From Crambe crambe (lineage: Eukaryota; Porifera; Demospongiae; Poecilosclerida; Crambeidae): a stretch of DNA of 64,000 bases. The stretch covers positions 3,906,001-3,970,000 of the forward strand of contig OZ004595.1 of assembly GCA_963924555.1 (NCBI GenBank), in the 5' to 3' direction. Under the pieces are notes generated by a model, which saw only the letters and a list, made by a program, of their open reading frames with translations, did no database searches and was not told where the DNA came from. Of this stretch, positions 46,003 to 57,192 are shown in pieces. How positions within the stretch are numbered: the first letter of the stretch is position 1; each line of letters begins with the position of its first letter. Made by a program: the position numbers and the translations under genes.

Positions 46003-46444
46003 TTGAATTAATGAATACTTTGAACTGATAGCCAGAAACAGTGACAGTGTAAGTTAATCTCAGTCAATGGACAGATTCTCAAAATGTAATCTGTAATTCT
46101 CGAAATGTACAGATTGCAATTGCAAACTCATACTTTTCAACATCACTCACTTATAAAGGGTGTAATGAAGCCAAAAAATATTGTCGTGTGGTATATAGCT
46201 AATTAGATATTTTGGTGTAGTTATAACTATTATGAATCTAATCTCTAGAAAAAAATTTTTCAACAAAATGCAATACTTATACCATGGAACATTACTGATT
46301 CCCACTGGATGCTGATGGTAATAAGCTATTAGCTATAATAATTTATTATATCAGCTAATAATTATGATTAAGGTCATAAAAGAGAAAGTGATTATGTGTT
46401 TGGATTCATGCCCCTCATATTATAATGAAATAGAGAATATGCTA
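46003..46444 (+). CDS. Ulp1/SENP-like protease exons with His and Asp
   Basis: Exons in order: INEYFELIARNSDS (to a GTAAGT donor near 46050); IAVANSYFSTSLTYKGCNEA (46111-46190); and 46249-46317, which reads KKIFQQNAILIPWNITDSHW then MLM. In the last, HW with the preceding IPWN is the catalytic-His motif of C48 peptidases. Exon 46373-46444 reads VIKEKVIMCLDSCPSYYNEI; its DS is the catalytic Asp position. All borders are AG/GT. The exon with WLND seen in copy 1 was not found here. The Cys exon follows ~1.9 kb downstream. Confidence 0.6.
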
Positions 46445-46482
46445 TGATGAGGTAGCTATTAGCTGACATCTTGATGATTATA

Positions 46483-46520
46483 ATCAGAGAGTGCGGTAGC
46501 ACTCTCTAAGTAGGGATGGC
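46483..46520 (+). repeat. Solo hairpin terminus
   Basis: TCAGAGAGTGCGGTAGCACT and CTCTAAGTAGGGATGGC form a hairpin of AGAGAGTGC/GCACTCTCT followed by AAGTAGGGATGG. It is the same terminus as in the elements at 12.1-13.0 and 41.8-42.9 kb and at 4965. Confidence 0.65.
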
Positions 46521-46712
46521 AGGTCAAAGTCCATAGGACAGTATAAACTAAAAACTCTTCTTTCTCTTCTACCCTCACTCTACAGGTTCTCAGAAGGCTA
46601 CAGTGAATTATTATATCTACAAAGAAGAGAGGAGAATGTTCAAAAGCCAAAAATTCATTCGCCAACATAAGAAAAAAACGAGTTCTAAAATTGACTTTTC
46701 GTTCTTTTTCTT

Positions 46713-46748
<36 letters not shown>
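46713..46748. repeat. ATA microsatellite
   Basis: About eleven ATA/AAT trinucleotides in tandem. Confidence 0.9.
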
Positions 46749-46749
<1 letters not shown>

Positions 46750-47279
46750 TATAAGATCGACGTACCGACTTACTGGCTATAGTCATCAAAATTCTGCTTT
46801 GGCCATCTGTTAGAGCGGCACCTAGAGGCTGATCTTTTGCTATTAGTTTTGACTAAGGCTCTACTTCACTATTCGATAGCACTCGGAACACAGCTGCTAA
46901 TCTTTCTACGCCATTTTGAAGGGGGCGGGCTTATGGGCGGAGCCACGTAAGCTTAAGCTTAGCTATAGCCAAGGTCTTCATTCATTATCTGATGATGTTC
47001 CAGTCACTCCTTGCTGAATTACAGTACAGATGCTCATCCTATAGTAGCATTATAGCCAGTACTTGGCTGTAGTGTAGTCAGCTCACTTCACCGTGCCGTA
47101 TACATGTCATTTACATTGCTGTTGCTGTAAAGTTTTATATCAACAAAACTTAAATAGCTAAACAAATTCTTCAACCAGAGACACTGTATGTACCTACAAA
47201 AGAGGTTTATGTAGAGCTGGCTTTGTATAGTACTGTACTGTAGCCTCCCTCATTCAACTTCAAGCACTAAGAAAAAGGA

Positions 47280-47345
47280 TAGAAACAAGTAAGCGTAAAA
47301 AATTTCTTCAAATAAAAAGGTTAAGTAGGGATAGCCTAAAATCTA
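47280..47345 (+). mobile_element. One-sided relic of the fold-back MITE family
   Basis: ACAAGTAAGCGTAAAAAAT, TTCTTCAAATAAAAAGG and TTAAGTAGGGATAGCC follow the left-arm order of the palindrome at 47778. No matching right arm was found nearby. Confidence 0.5.
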
Positions 47346-47777
47346 GCTGGGCTATCTATAATGTGCTGCAGCCTCGTATGAAAAAAATCTTCGCGATATT
47401 ATCTCATAAAAGGGGTGGGGCAATTAATAGCAGTTCTCCTCATATAACACCTGCACAGGATGTGGCCATTTGATGGCATCCACTATTATGATCACTACAC
47501 CAAATGCATAAACTTCCCATACTCCTCCCTCAAGCAAGACATACGTACCATCTCAATGATTATTTCAGTGATCACATATGTAACAATTAGCTAATGCTGT
47601 TCACTTTTTAAAATGTTCACTCCTTTCAGTACTCCATTACACTGCAGATGATCATCCTTCAAACTCTCCTCCCTGAACAGAATGAAATACTGATCATTAA
47701 ATAAATTTAGTTCAATCAAGGAAGCCTTTAGTGTCTATCAATTTTCATAATCACCGACACAAAGAAAAAGAATGCAA

Positions 47778-48226
47778 ACAAGTGAATGCAAAAAATTTCT
47801 TCGAAATAAAAATGTGAAGTAGGGATGCTATTATAACTGCAGCTTCATTATGAAAACCAAGTACTGCAGCATCGAAGCAGTATGGCCCAAAAATCTAGCT
47901 GGAATATGTATTATAACTGCATGCAAGAGAGTGAACTTAGTGAAGTGACCCTTACCCATCATCAAGTACGAGATACTATTCCTACTTCACTCCCATGATC
48001 AAGGGCCAAGGGAGTGAAGTAGGAATAGTATCTCGTACTTGATGATGGGTAAGGGTCACTTCACTAAGTTCACTCTCTTGCATGCAGTTATAATACATAT
48101 TCCAGCTAGATTTTTGGGCCATACTGCTTCGATGCTGCAGTACTTGGTTTTCATAATGAAGCTGCAGTTATAATAGCATCCCTACTTCACATTTTTATTT
48201 CGAAGAAATTTTTTGCATTCACTTGT
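47778..48226. mobile_element. Near-perfect palindromic MITE with 217 bp arms
   Basis: The left arm 47778-47994 and right arm 48010-48226 are exact or nearly exact reverse complements with a 15 bp spacer. Outer ends are ACAAGTGAATGCAAAAAAT and ATTTTTTGCATTCACTTGT. The inner part includes GTGAAGTAGGGATGC and ATGATGGGTAAGGGTCACTT. It has no coding capacity and lies in an intron of the Ulp1-like gene. Low arm divergence points to a very young insertion or to gene conversion between the arms. Confidence 0.9.
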
Positions 48227-48264
48227 AATAATACTATCCATAGATAGGCATTACATTATTGAGT

Positions 48265-48973
48265 ATGGGAGAGATATCCATTTCTCTATCAGCCAAGCCC
48301 AGTGGAAGAGAGTGAATTCACAGGTATTTCTGCAAAAAGCAATTGTTATATATTACCAAACATATTTTAGATCCCATTGCAGACAAATTCCAATGACTGT
48401 AGTGTATTTACATGCATAGTAAGAAAGCAAAATTGGCTGTAACTTATAAAAAAATAATCCTTATTAAAAGGCTGCTAGGTACATTGAGTCTGAAAGTGAC
48501 ATAGCTTTTTGTCAGGTATGTATAAGTTAATATACACAGCCAATTAATAGTTTATTTTACTTAAGGCTGATATTCCATATCTGAGAAGAGTGATGAAATT
48601 TGATCTATCAAATATGGAACTTTTACCGATGGAACCGTCACAAAATAATGAAAGATCAAGTGCAGGTATACTGTCTTATTGTTGCTTCTTAAAACTATAT
48701 TTGCATTCACTTGATCACTTGATCGTTCACTATAATAATCTGCTTTCACTTCCATGAAATTAAGCACCAGCAGAGACCTGATCACCCACTGTATAAGCTG
48801 GTTTTAAGATTTCAAAAGTTTTAGCAATAATCAAGTGAATGCAAATAGAGTACTACAGCTAGCTATTGTATAATTTAGGTATGAAAAAGCACACCTTCAC
48901 ACTGCCAGATGTAAATGAACAGGAGAAGGAGAGTGCTAGTATATATGTTTTATTGAAGCTGAATCAGATGTAA
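48265..48973 (+). CDS. Ulp1/SENP-like protease, Cys exon and C-terminus
   Basis: Exons in order: YGRDIHFSISQAQWKRVNSQ (about 48263-48322); 48383-48418, TNSNDCSVFTCI; 48471-48515, AARYIESESDIAFCQ; 48566-48665, ADIPYLRRVMKFDLSNMELL then PMEPSQNNERSSA; and 48879-48973, GMKKHTFTLPDVNEQEKESA to a TAA. The joined phases are consistent throughout. Q.N..DC.VF.C is the catalytic-Cys motif of C48 peptidases, and F.Q.dipyLRr.M is their usual C-terminal helix. There are no stops. The 36 and 45 nt exons are unusually small. With the His and Asp exons at 46.2-46.4 kb this makes a nearly complete catalytic domain, although the 46.44-48.26 kb gap contains insertions. Confidence 0.65.
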
Positions 48974-48985
48974 AAAATTTCATTC

Positions 48986-49960
48986 ATGTACGTAGATGAA
49001 ACTAGTGCTGATGGCAAACAGAGTGATAAAGGAAACCGGCTGGATGATGATTATCTACTTCCGGACTTTAGCGAACACAGTAAAATTTATTTAGTGGATA
49101 AGGATGACATTTTCATTTTCGACAGGAGGAGCATTGAAAAAATATGGATGGACTATGTGAAATCATACAGTAGGAAAGAGTGAGTGCTGCTAAGGAGATT
49201 TAGCACCTTATTACTATAGCAATACTTCTTATATCAAGAAACGTGATCTTCCCCAGAAAATTTGTAAGAGCTGTGTTAAAGTCAAGAGAGGTATATAGCC
49301 AGCTGATTCACGTATTAGCTAATTATAATCACTTTACAGGAAAATTGGAGGGCTATTATTATGAAGCCTGAAACAAGTTTGTTCCCAGTGACTGCATCGA
49401 AGAAGATGAAAAAGATAATAGCTGCTCAGTGGCCAATTGAAACAATTGAATTGGTATTAATGTGTAGCTAGCACTGTAGCTGTAAAGTCATAGCTCATGG
49501 GCAAAGAAAGAGGGCTCTGACTCTGTCTGTGGGGTGGATGCATGCTTTAATAGTAAATTAATTAGCATTGGTGCCCCCTGCTATAGTGGCTCCACCCATT
49601 TATTTGTGAATTAACTAGTTACACAGTTTATTTCTTGCTTATCATGATTTGCAGGGGTTTGAGATTGACACTTATTTCCGAGCATTGGAATGTGAAAAAG
49701 AGGCATAACAGAACTCAATATAGCACAGTACATCTTATGGCCTGAGGTATTCAAATTTAAATATGGAGCTTAATGTTACAATTACAATTATGCACACTGC
49801 AGGCCATGGTGACCATAATATCTGAAAGATTTAAAGTTAGAACCGATCAAGCAAAGATTATTTACATTAATGAGGATTCTAATGCTCTGTTTTTAAAGAC
49901 AGTGCAAGTCACAATTAGCCATGTATTATTTCCATTAAAAATTTAATGATTGTTGTAGAT
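48986..49960 (+). CDS. Unrecognised multi-exon gene after Ulp1
   Basis: An ATG 13 bp after the Ulp1 stop opens 65 codons (MYVDETSADGKQSDKGNRLD and KIYLVDKDDIFIFDRRSIEK). Possible further exons follow at 49341-49453 (ENWRAIIMKPETSLFPVTAS), 49655-49709 (FEIDTYFRALECEKEA, ending in a stop), 49803-49908 (AMVTIISERFKVRTDQAKII) and about 49960-49995 (IDRWLEMYPLLQ), each with AG/GT borders. I recognise no family. It could be a second gene of the element or a host gene remnant. Confidence 0.3.
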
Positions 49961-50283
49961 TGATCGATGGTTAGAAATGTACCCATTACTACAGGTTTCT
50001 ATAGCATAGCTATACTTTAGTATAAAATTAGTACAAAGAATGCAACATCTGTGGAGTCTATAGCTAGTTAGTTTGCTAATATTTAAATAGTGCATGAGCA
50101 TGAATGGGATATGGTTCATATCATTATACTGTAAATGCAGAATGGCTCAAGTCTTGCTATGACTATATACCATGTGCCAGTACGTATCATCCTCTGTAAC
50201 TAGCTAATTGATCACAACTGCATGCATGCTTCAGTCACTATCAGAGTAGAGCAGTTCATAGGCAGAGGAACATAAATCTACCT

Positions 50284-50308
50284 GGGGGGGGGGGGGGGGG
50301 GGGGGGGG
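50284..50308. repeat. 25 bp G tract
   Basis: Uninterrupted run of 25 G. Its length is prone to sequencing and replication slippage. Confidence 0.9.
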
Positions 50309-50719
50309 CAACCCCAAACCCCCATTGCACCATGTGTAACAACAGTTGTGATTTAATTAAGGAGGGTTCCCTGGCTAAAAATCCTGCACTAAAAAATATT
50401 GGATACCGTAATGTGTATTCAGTATTCGCATGAAATTAAGTATGCTATTTCAATGATAGTTGGAGTATTTACGAATCAAAAGTGGGTGTGGCTTAAGAAT
50501 TGAGGCCCCAAAATATTGCATTCAAGCAAAAATGAAGACCACTGTTAGGGACGGTAATAACTCGGGAAATAATTGTGGTAAAATTCCATCACTTTACACA
50601 GTGCTAATTATGTAGGACTACAAAATGTGGCTTTCCTTTTTCCGTAGCAACACAAAATTTTTAAATCATCTTTTAAGTGATTCGCTAATGTTTTAAAGTA
50701 CCTTTCAGTACTTTAGGTC

Positions 50720-51960
50720 ATGGCTCGCTCTATAGAGTCTATAATAACAACTGCGTGCAATAATGGCTCACTCTATAGAGTCTATATTAATAACTGCATG
50801 CCAGAATGGCTCACTGTATAGAGTCTATAATAATAACTGCGTGACAGAATGGCTCACTTTATAGAGTCTATATTAATAACTGCGTGATAGAATGGCTCAC
50901 TCAATAGAGTCTATATTAATAATTGCATGCAAGAATGGCTCACTATATTGAGTAAATAATAACTGTGTGCCAGAATGGCTCACTATATAAAGTCTATAAT
51001 AATAACTGCATGCCAGAACGGCTCACTCTATAGAGTCTATATTACTGCATGCCAGAATGGCTAACTATATTAATAACTGCATGCCAGAATGGCTCACTAT
51101 TATAGAGTCTATAATAATAACTGCGTGCCAGAATGGCTCACTCTACAGTCTATAATAATAACTGCGTGCCAGAATGGCTCACTCTACAGTCTATAATAAT
51201 AACTGCATGCACAAATGGCTCACTCTATAGAGCCTATATTAATAACTGCATGCCAGAATGGCTCACTATTATAGAGTCTATAATAATAATTGTATACCAG
51301 AATGGCTCACTCTATAGATTCTATATTAATAACTGCATGCCATAATGGCCCACTATATAGATTCTATAATAATAACTGCATGCAAGAATGGCTCACTCTA
51401 TGGAGTCTATATTAACAACTGCGTGCCAGAATGGCTCACTGTATAGAGTCTATAATAATGACCGCGTGCCAGAATGGCTCGCTATATTGAGTCTATAATA
51501 ATAACTACATGCCAGAATGGCTCACTATATAGAGCCTACATATAACTGCACGACAGGATGGCTCACTTTATGGAGTCCATGATAATAACTGCATGCCAAA
51601 ATGGCTCACTATATAGAGTCTATAATGCGTGCAATAATGGCTCACTATAATTATGGATTCAATAACTGCATGCCGGAATGGCTGCTATATAGAGTCTAAA
51701 ATAATGACTGAATGCAAGAATGGCTCGCTATAATTATTATAGAGTCTATATCTATAACTGCGTGCCAGAATGGTTCGCTATATTAATAACTGCGTGCTCG
51801 CTATATTGTTAATAACTGCATGCCAAAATGGTTCACTACATATAACTATCACTATATTATAGAGTCTACATATAACTGCATGCCAGAATGGCTCGCTATA
51901 TAGAGTCCACATATAACTGCATGTCAGAATGGCTCGCTATATAGTGTCTACATATAGAGT
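50720..51960 (+). repeat. 43 bp minisatellite array 4
   Basis: About 28 plus-orientation units, with CTCACTCTATAGAGTCTATA as the common variant where array 3 has CTCGCTATATAGAGTC. It is followed directly by an inverted end module. Confidence 0.95.
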
Positions 51961-52270
51961 GTATAACTAGGGCAATGTTCAACATTCAGTGACAGCGAGC
52001 GAGCAAGTATTCTTTAGTGCTACAAATCTTTAGAAGATTTTGCTGTTTAGTTCATGTGTATTAGATAAGCTATAATTACTACTTGATCTTTAGACAGTGA
52101 GCAAGTGAGCATGATAGGCTCCAGTGCTTTATATTGCGCCAGTAACAAGAGTCATGTAAGTGGTGGTTCCAACCAGATATCAAAAGCTGTAAATACTTAC
52201 CACAAGCACTTAGATAAACCAAGTGCCTACAATTCACTTTGATAAGCCTAGCGCCTCCATGCTGTAGAAA
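51961..52270 (-). repeat. Inverted end module after array 4
   Basis: ACTAGGGCAATGTTCAACAT, CAGCGAGCGAGCAAG, ACAAGCACTTAGATAAACCA and AAGCCTAGCGCCTCCATGCT are the reverse complement of the modules at 1-380 and 31.4 kb, in the same order. It gives array 4 a bounded right side. Confidence 0.65.
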
Positions 52271-52289
52271 ACAATCTACAATTATTGGA

Positions 52290-52430
52290 GCATGCGCATT
52301 ATGCACGCGCAGGCGTTACTGCCACCTTAGCAGCAAAGAACTCCTCCAAGAGCTCTCATCCGTCACGGATGCTGACTCGGTCTTCTTCGGCCAGTTGTGT
52401 CACTTGGCTAAACTGTTTCAAACTTGAACC
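52290..52430 (+). pseudogene. Possible short coding remnant
   Basis: A GC-richer open stretch reads RRYCHLSSKELLQELSSVTD and ADSVFFGQLCHLAKLFQT to a stop. It looks protein-like in composition but has no start, splice site or recognised motif. It lies between two end modules. Confidence 0.2.
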
Positions 52431-52689
52431 CTGCATCTCCTGTATTTCTTATTTTGTTATGCCCACTTGGGTCTTTGTAATGAACTTTGACTCTGACGTA
52501 CCGTACCATACCATACGTACGCCTAGGGCATTTGGAGCTACATTTTCCCCATAGACTAGCCGTTGAATAAATAACGGTTATATTCATGCGCAGACTAGCC
52601 TAGTAACTTTTTGGCCGACATTTCTGAAGATGATAGGCATGCTTAATTGAATCTTACAGCGGTTTATCGAAGTGCATTAGTTGTTTGTA

Positions 52690-52945
52690 GGGCTTGGTAG
52701 GCTGCTAGGCTTATCTAAAGTGCTTCGTGGTGAGTATCATAACAGCTTCCTATAGACGTATGTTTATATGATTGCTATAAACACTTATTAGTTGTGATTT
52801 ATGTTGTGTACTGTAAGAATAAATCACATTACATTCGTCAACTGTGAGATATGGCGAGATATTTCACGCTGACTCGTGTAATAAGTCATTAATTTCAATG
52901 AGTCATGACCTTAGAGTCAGCTCGCTCGCAGCGCTCTCTCGCTAC
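52690..52945 (+). repeat. End module before array 5
   Basis: TAGGCTTATCTAAAGTGCTT and GTCAGCTCGCTCGCAGCGCT precede array 5, in the same orientation as the 31.4 kb module. GAGTCATGACCTTAGAGTCA also occurs near 58.68 kb. Confidence 0.6.
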
Positions 52946-53600
52946 AATAATAACTGCGTGCCAGAACGGCTCGTTATATAGAGTCCATAATAATAACTTC
53001 GTTCCAGAATGGCTCGCTATATAGTCTATAATAACTGCGTGCCAGAATGACTCACTTTATGGAGTCCATGATAATAACTGCATGCCAGAATGGCTCACTC
53101 TATATAGTCTATATTAATGTGCCAGAGCGCTATTATAGAGTTTATATTAATAACTGCATGCCAAAAAGCTAGCTAGTATAGCTAGCTAGAGTCTATAATA
53201 ATAACTGCATGCCAGAATGGCTCACTCTATTGAGTCCATAATAATAACTGCATGCCAAAATGGCTCGATATAATAACTGTATGCCAGATTGGCTCGCTAT
53301 ATAGAGTCTATATTAATAACTGCATCCCAAAATGGCTCGCTATTATAGCTAGCTAGAGTCTATAATAATAACTGCATGCCAGAATGGCTCACTATTATTA
53401 CAAAATCTATAATTATAACTGCATGCTGGCATTATATAGAATTTTATAACTGAATGCTAGCTATAACCACTGTAAACTAAAGTCTACAATGATAACTACA
53501 TGCATGCATACCAAAATGGATCACAATTACATAATCGCTCACTTGCAGAATGGCTCACTAAAGTCTATAGCTACTGCTATGCAATATCTGTGCAAATGCG
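52945..53600 (+). repeat. 43 bp minisatellite array 5
   Basis: About 13 units in the plus orientation. The right border (CTGAATGCTAGCTATAACCA ... AATCGCTCACTTGCAG ... CTAAAGTCTATAG) is the same as that of array 3 at 34.7 kb. The two arrays are therefore copies of one composite unit and did not arise independently. Confidence 0.9.
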
Positions 53601-54829
53601 TGCCAGAATGGGTAAACTGTAGCTATAACAGCGCGCATATATATATAAATGTGCGTTATTGAGAATTACGTTATTTCCGCTGTCTATAGGGATTAATCAG
53701 CCCTTCTGGCACTGATCCATTTCAACACGATACACCTGTCATGTAATACACACTATTACATACATATTGTATGGCTATTAAATGCAGGACACTTGTATGG
53801 TGTCTTAACTTGGTATTATCTAGATATGCCACTAGGTACGCTACCATCTGACGAGACATTATCCTTTTTACGCCAAACTTCATATATCTTCATTACCACG
53901 GCATAATGTTGAATTGTAAAGAATTTCCAATAATGATAATTATTGAGTTGTGGTCAACCCCTAGATGGAACTGTATCAAGTGCTCTGCAACAGTGAGGTT
54001 GAATTTTCTGCCCATGCACATGAACAGTCCAAGAGCTATCACTTTTGATTAAAAGGCAGTATTTCATCATAGTACATTCAGCAGACATTTTACAAAAAGT
54101 AATGCATTCATTCGTGAGTGGCGAGACATCCTTCCATTCTGAACTAGGGAGTTATGTGCTGTTTTATAGAAGCCAATTTCATATTCAACTAGTTGATATT
54201 ATTTTAGGCACCTATGACCAGTACCACTTACTCTCTGCTTATAATTTCCATAACGTTTTAAACCCTTCCTTGGTGGGCCTGGTGAGCTTTCTTTCTTTGT
54301 TTGTTTGTTTTTCAACCTTGAGGCATAATTTTCGTTTCCCCATTACTTGCTTCTGTTTATACCAAAGGCATGTAGTAACCATTATTATGTATAACGATTA
54401 GAAATGGAAATTGAAGAAACTTATGGGCCTTGAGAAAGAATCCCGCAAACTCTGCCTTGAATGTCACTAAGAAAAAAAAACACTAAAATCAGCAATGAAC
54501 ATATCTATCATTCAAAATGGGTTGTGTAGAAACTGCCTGTTGAAAATACCTATACTACTATTGTCTTTTTAATATCATCCAAAAAATTCCCGCAAAGTAT
54601 TATCTTCAGCATTTAGAATTTGCATGTACAGTTGCATTGTACGTGCAGAACCTCAAAGCAGACTATGACAATTGGAATTTAGAACCTTTTTACATTAATA
54701 ATCAACTTCCCTAGCGTTACTATGCAGGTAGAACGACCTAGGAGATTTTTTTCGATTTGTTGGTTAGCGATTGTCATTGTATAATCAGATATAGCTATAC
54801 CATGTACCACCTCTCCGATAGCTAATTTA
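53601..54829. other. No supported gene
   Basis: A 118-codon frame (54045-54401) is rich in aromatic residues and has no recognisable motif. It is not supported as a gene. No clear repeats. Confidence 0.35.
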
Positions 54830-55304
54830 TATGCAGCGACAATATATCCTGGCGGCGACGAAATATCCTAAGAGACTAGGTCGCTCGCGAGATAATTTGT
54901 CGCCGTGACAGAATCTCCCAATTACAAAATAAACTGTGACACCGGCAGTCTGCATAGGCCAGCGAAGGGTCCTGCAAGGGAGCGAGCATTAGGTGCATGG
55001 AACGTACTATTCGCGCACTGTTATACGCTCTTGCTATGTAATATCCAATATAGTCATGAATGCAGTGCTGAGTTATAAAATATCCTATAAGAGATGTATC
55101 AAGTAGCTATAGTTAGCTGCAACAATATATCCTGGCGGCGACGAAATATCCTAGATTATGTCGCTAGAGACAGAATTTCCTTAGATAGCTATTTGTCGAA
55201 TCTCCCATCGACATAATAAACTGACACCGGATTGAATCTCAACCTGGACCCAGGCCGGGCGCGCGTGTAAATAGGGCTCTAGATATCATATGTTAATAGT
55301 TATA

Positions 55305-56790
55305 ACATGGGTGCAAACCTAAGTGCGTTGATGACTCATAAACGCACTTTTCCTCATGCTATGTATAACAACAGTTTTAGGTTCTCTGAAGCGGAAGATG
55401 ATTTTGATGATTGTCATTAACTAGTATTACTAAAGAGTCTATTTCTGTCTCTGTATTAAGTTGATAGTTTATAGCTGATTGTTGGAAGAAGATGATTATG
55501 AAGATAATGATCAGATTAACCATTACTAAAGAATCTATTTCTGTCTCTGGGCAGTTTGTTGGAAAATGAAGAAGTCATCTAGTACTGGGTCACAAGGCTA
55601 TTCCTTGCAATTTTCCACTGGAAGGAATTGTCTAAGGCCCATTTAGTCAGGCGTTATAACTTCCGCTAGCCTAGCGAGTTCACTGTCGCTAGCAAACACA
55701 AAATAGCTGGGTGTGGTAAGAGTTCGAGTTGAGCCTCGTAGTCGTCGTAGTCTTCGCAAACGGGCTCGAGAGCACGAGGCTCTGTAGAGTTTGCGTCTGA
55801 ACAACTGCACATCCCAAGCAAGCAATGTGAAGAGTTTTCGTTTTGTTTCGTAACTAAGGGGTAGCTAACTAGCTAAAACTACTGACCCACCAATGAAATC
55901 GTGTGGCCTGGGGATATATAACAAAACACAGTAGTCCTGGTGATTATGGCCAAATAAACACCAGACTACCGTGTTCTAACTATTATATATATCCCACCTA
56001 ATACATTTACTCCAATAGAGAAAAGTGCTCTTACTGTCATAAATTCCTTCCCTTAGGGTAAAGTGCGTTATGACTCATAAACGCACTGTTCCCCAAGCTA
56101 TGAATAACAACAGTTTTAGGTTTTATGAAGCTGACTGTTGGAAGATGATAATGAAGATAATCTATGAGATAATGATCAGATAACATTGTCATTACCTAGC
56201 TATTACTAAGTAGTTTATTTCTGTCTCTGTATTATATTGGTAGTTTATAGCTGACTGTTGGAAGAAGATGATTATGAAGTTAACGATCAGTCTATAACAT
56301 TGTCATTAACTATTACTAAAGAATCTATTTCTGTCTCTGGGTAGTTTATAGCTGATTGTTGGAAAATGAAGTCATCTGGTGCTGGGTCACAAGGAAACTT
56401 CTTTTTTTCTGCAATTTTCCACAAGAAGAAATTATTTCTAATGTCCATTGGTATTGGCGTCATACCTTCCGTTAGCTTCGCTGTCGCTAGCAAACACAAA
56501 ACGTGGGTGGAGGAACTCGTTAATAGCTGGGTGTGGTGGGCATGCGAGGAGTCTCGTAGTTCGTAGTCTTGCTTGAGAGCACGAGGCTAGAGTTGGCGTC
56601 TGAATAACGGCACATCACAGGACAGGGACAAGCCATGGCAGGAGTTTTCGTTTTGTTTCGTAACTAAGGGGTAGCTACGCTCTAGCTACAGACCGCCAGG
56701 GTTTCATGGGTTATTAACAACCCGAGTCCCGAGGGCGCAGCCCGAAGGTAAGCATAAAATCCATAGCACCCATGTTATGACTATTCTATA
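55305..56790. mobile_element. ~1.5 kb unit with ATAGTTATAACATGGGTGC ends
   Basis: ATAGTTATAACATGGGTGC on the left and GCACCCATGTTATGACTAT on the right are inverted ends. The interior consists of two diverged direct copies of one sequence, including GTTTTCGTTTTGTTTCGTAA and TTTATGAAGCTGA-type blocks. No transposase. Confidence 0.5.
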
Positions 56791-56835
56791 TCCTGCTATA
56801 GCTACTTAGTAAGGTGGCTAGCTACAGTCACAGTC

Positions 56836-57014
56836 AATGGCGTATCGAACCGCGAAGCGGCGAGAAGGCATGCAACTAGTATAGACAGCAAAATGTAAAT
56901 TACTATATTTAACCACAGTTTACTGCAGTATCCAGACCGACGGAGTGATAAGCTATTAATAGTAATACAGAAGTTGCATGCCCTCTCGCCGCGAAGCGGC
57001 GAGATACGCCCTTG
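56836..57014. mobile_element. MITE with ~40 bp TIRs (GGCGTATC...CCGCGAAGCGG)
   Basis: ATGGCGTATCGAACCGCGAA with GCGGCGAGAAGGCATGCAAC on the left mirrors GTTGCATGCCCTCTCGCCGC with GAAGCGGCGAGATACGCCC on the right. A solo end (CGCGGCTCGATACGCCCTTG) is at 61103-61122. Confidence 0.75.
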
Positions 57015-57192
57015 AGTAAAGTAACGACCTTGACATTTTAGAGGCCGCGCTTTCTTGTCTCCATGGAGATACGACTCATAATGTCCGTCGTTCATGACTA
57101 CGGACATTATGGCTTATAAACCACACCACGAGCCTTTGATCTCGCCCATGCATAATAGTTAGAACACGGTAGTCTGGTGATTATGGCCAGTA

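Larger units (their letters stand above)
41220..50000 (+). mobile_element. Integrase/USP/Ulp1 element, copy 2
   Basis: The most complete copy. Integrase zinc-binding and core regions run to 43.5 kb, followed by an integrase tail, a Lys-rich ORF, USP-like exons (44.9-45.9 kb), Ulp1-like exons (46.0-48.97 kb) and a further unrecognised multi-exon region to ~49.96 kb. It is interrupted by a 1.07 kb element in the integrase, a hairpin repeat at 46.48 kb, a MITE relic at 47.3 kb and a palindrome at 47.8 kb. Element termini were not recognised, so the downstream gene may or may not belong to it. Confidence 0.7.

Noticed and set aside
22020-50000. Polinton/Maverick (integrase plus cysteine protease)
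   Set aside because: No protein-primed DNA polymerase B, packaging ATPase or capsid-like genes, and the proteases resemble USP and C48 types in spliced exons, not an adenoviral-type single ORF.
54045-54401. 118-residue plus-strand frame
   Set aside because: Aromatic-rich, no motif, no supported start context or neighbours. Probably chance in AT-rich DNA.
56835-57107. 101-residue minus-strand frame
   Set aside because: Made largely of the two TIRs of a MITE.
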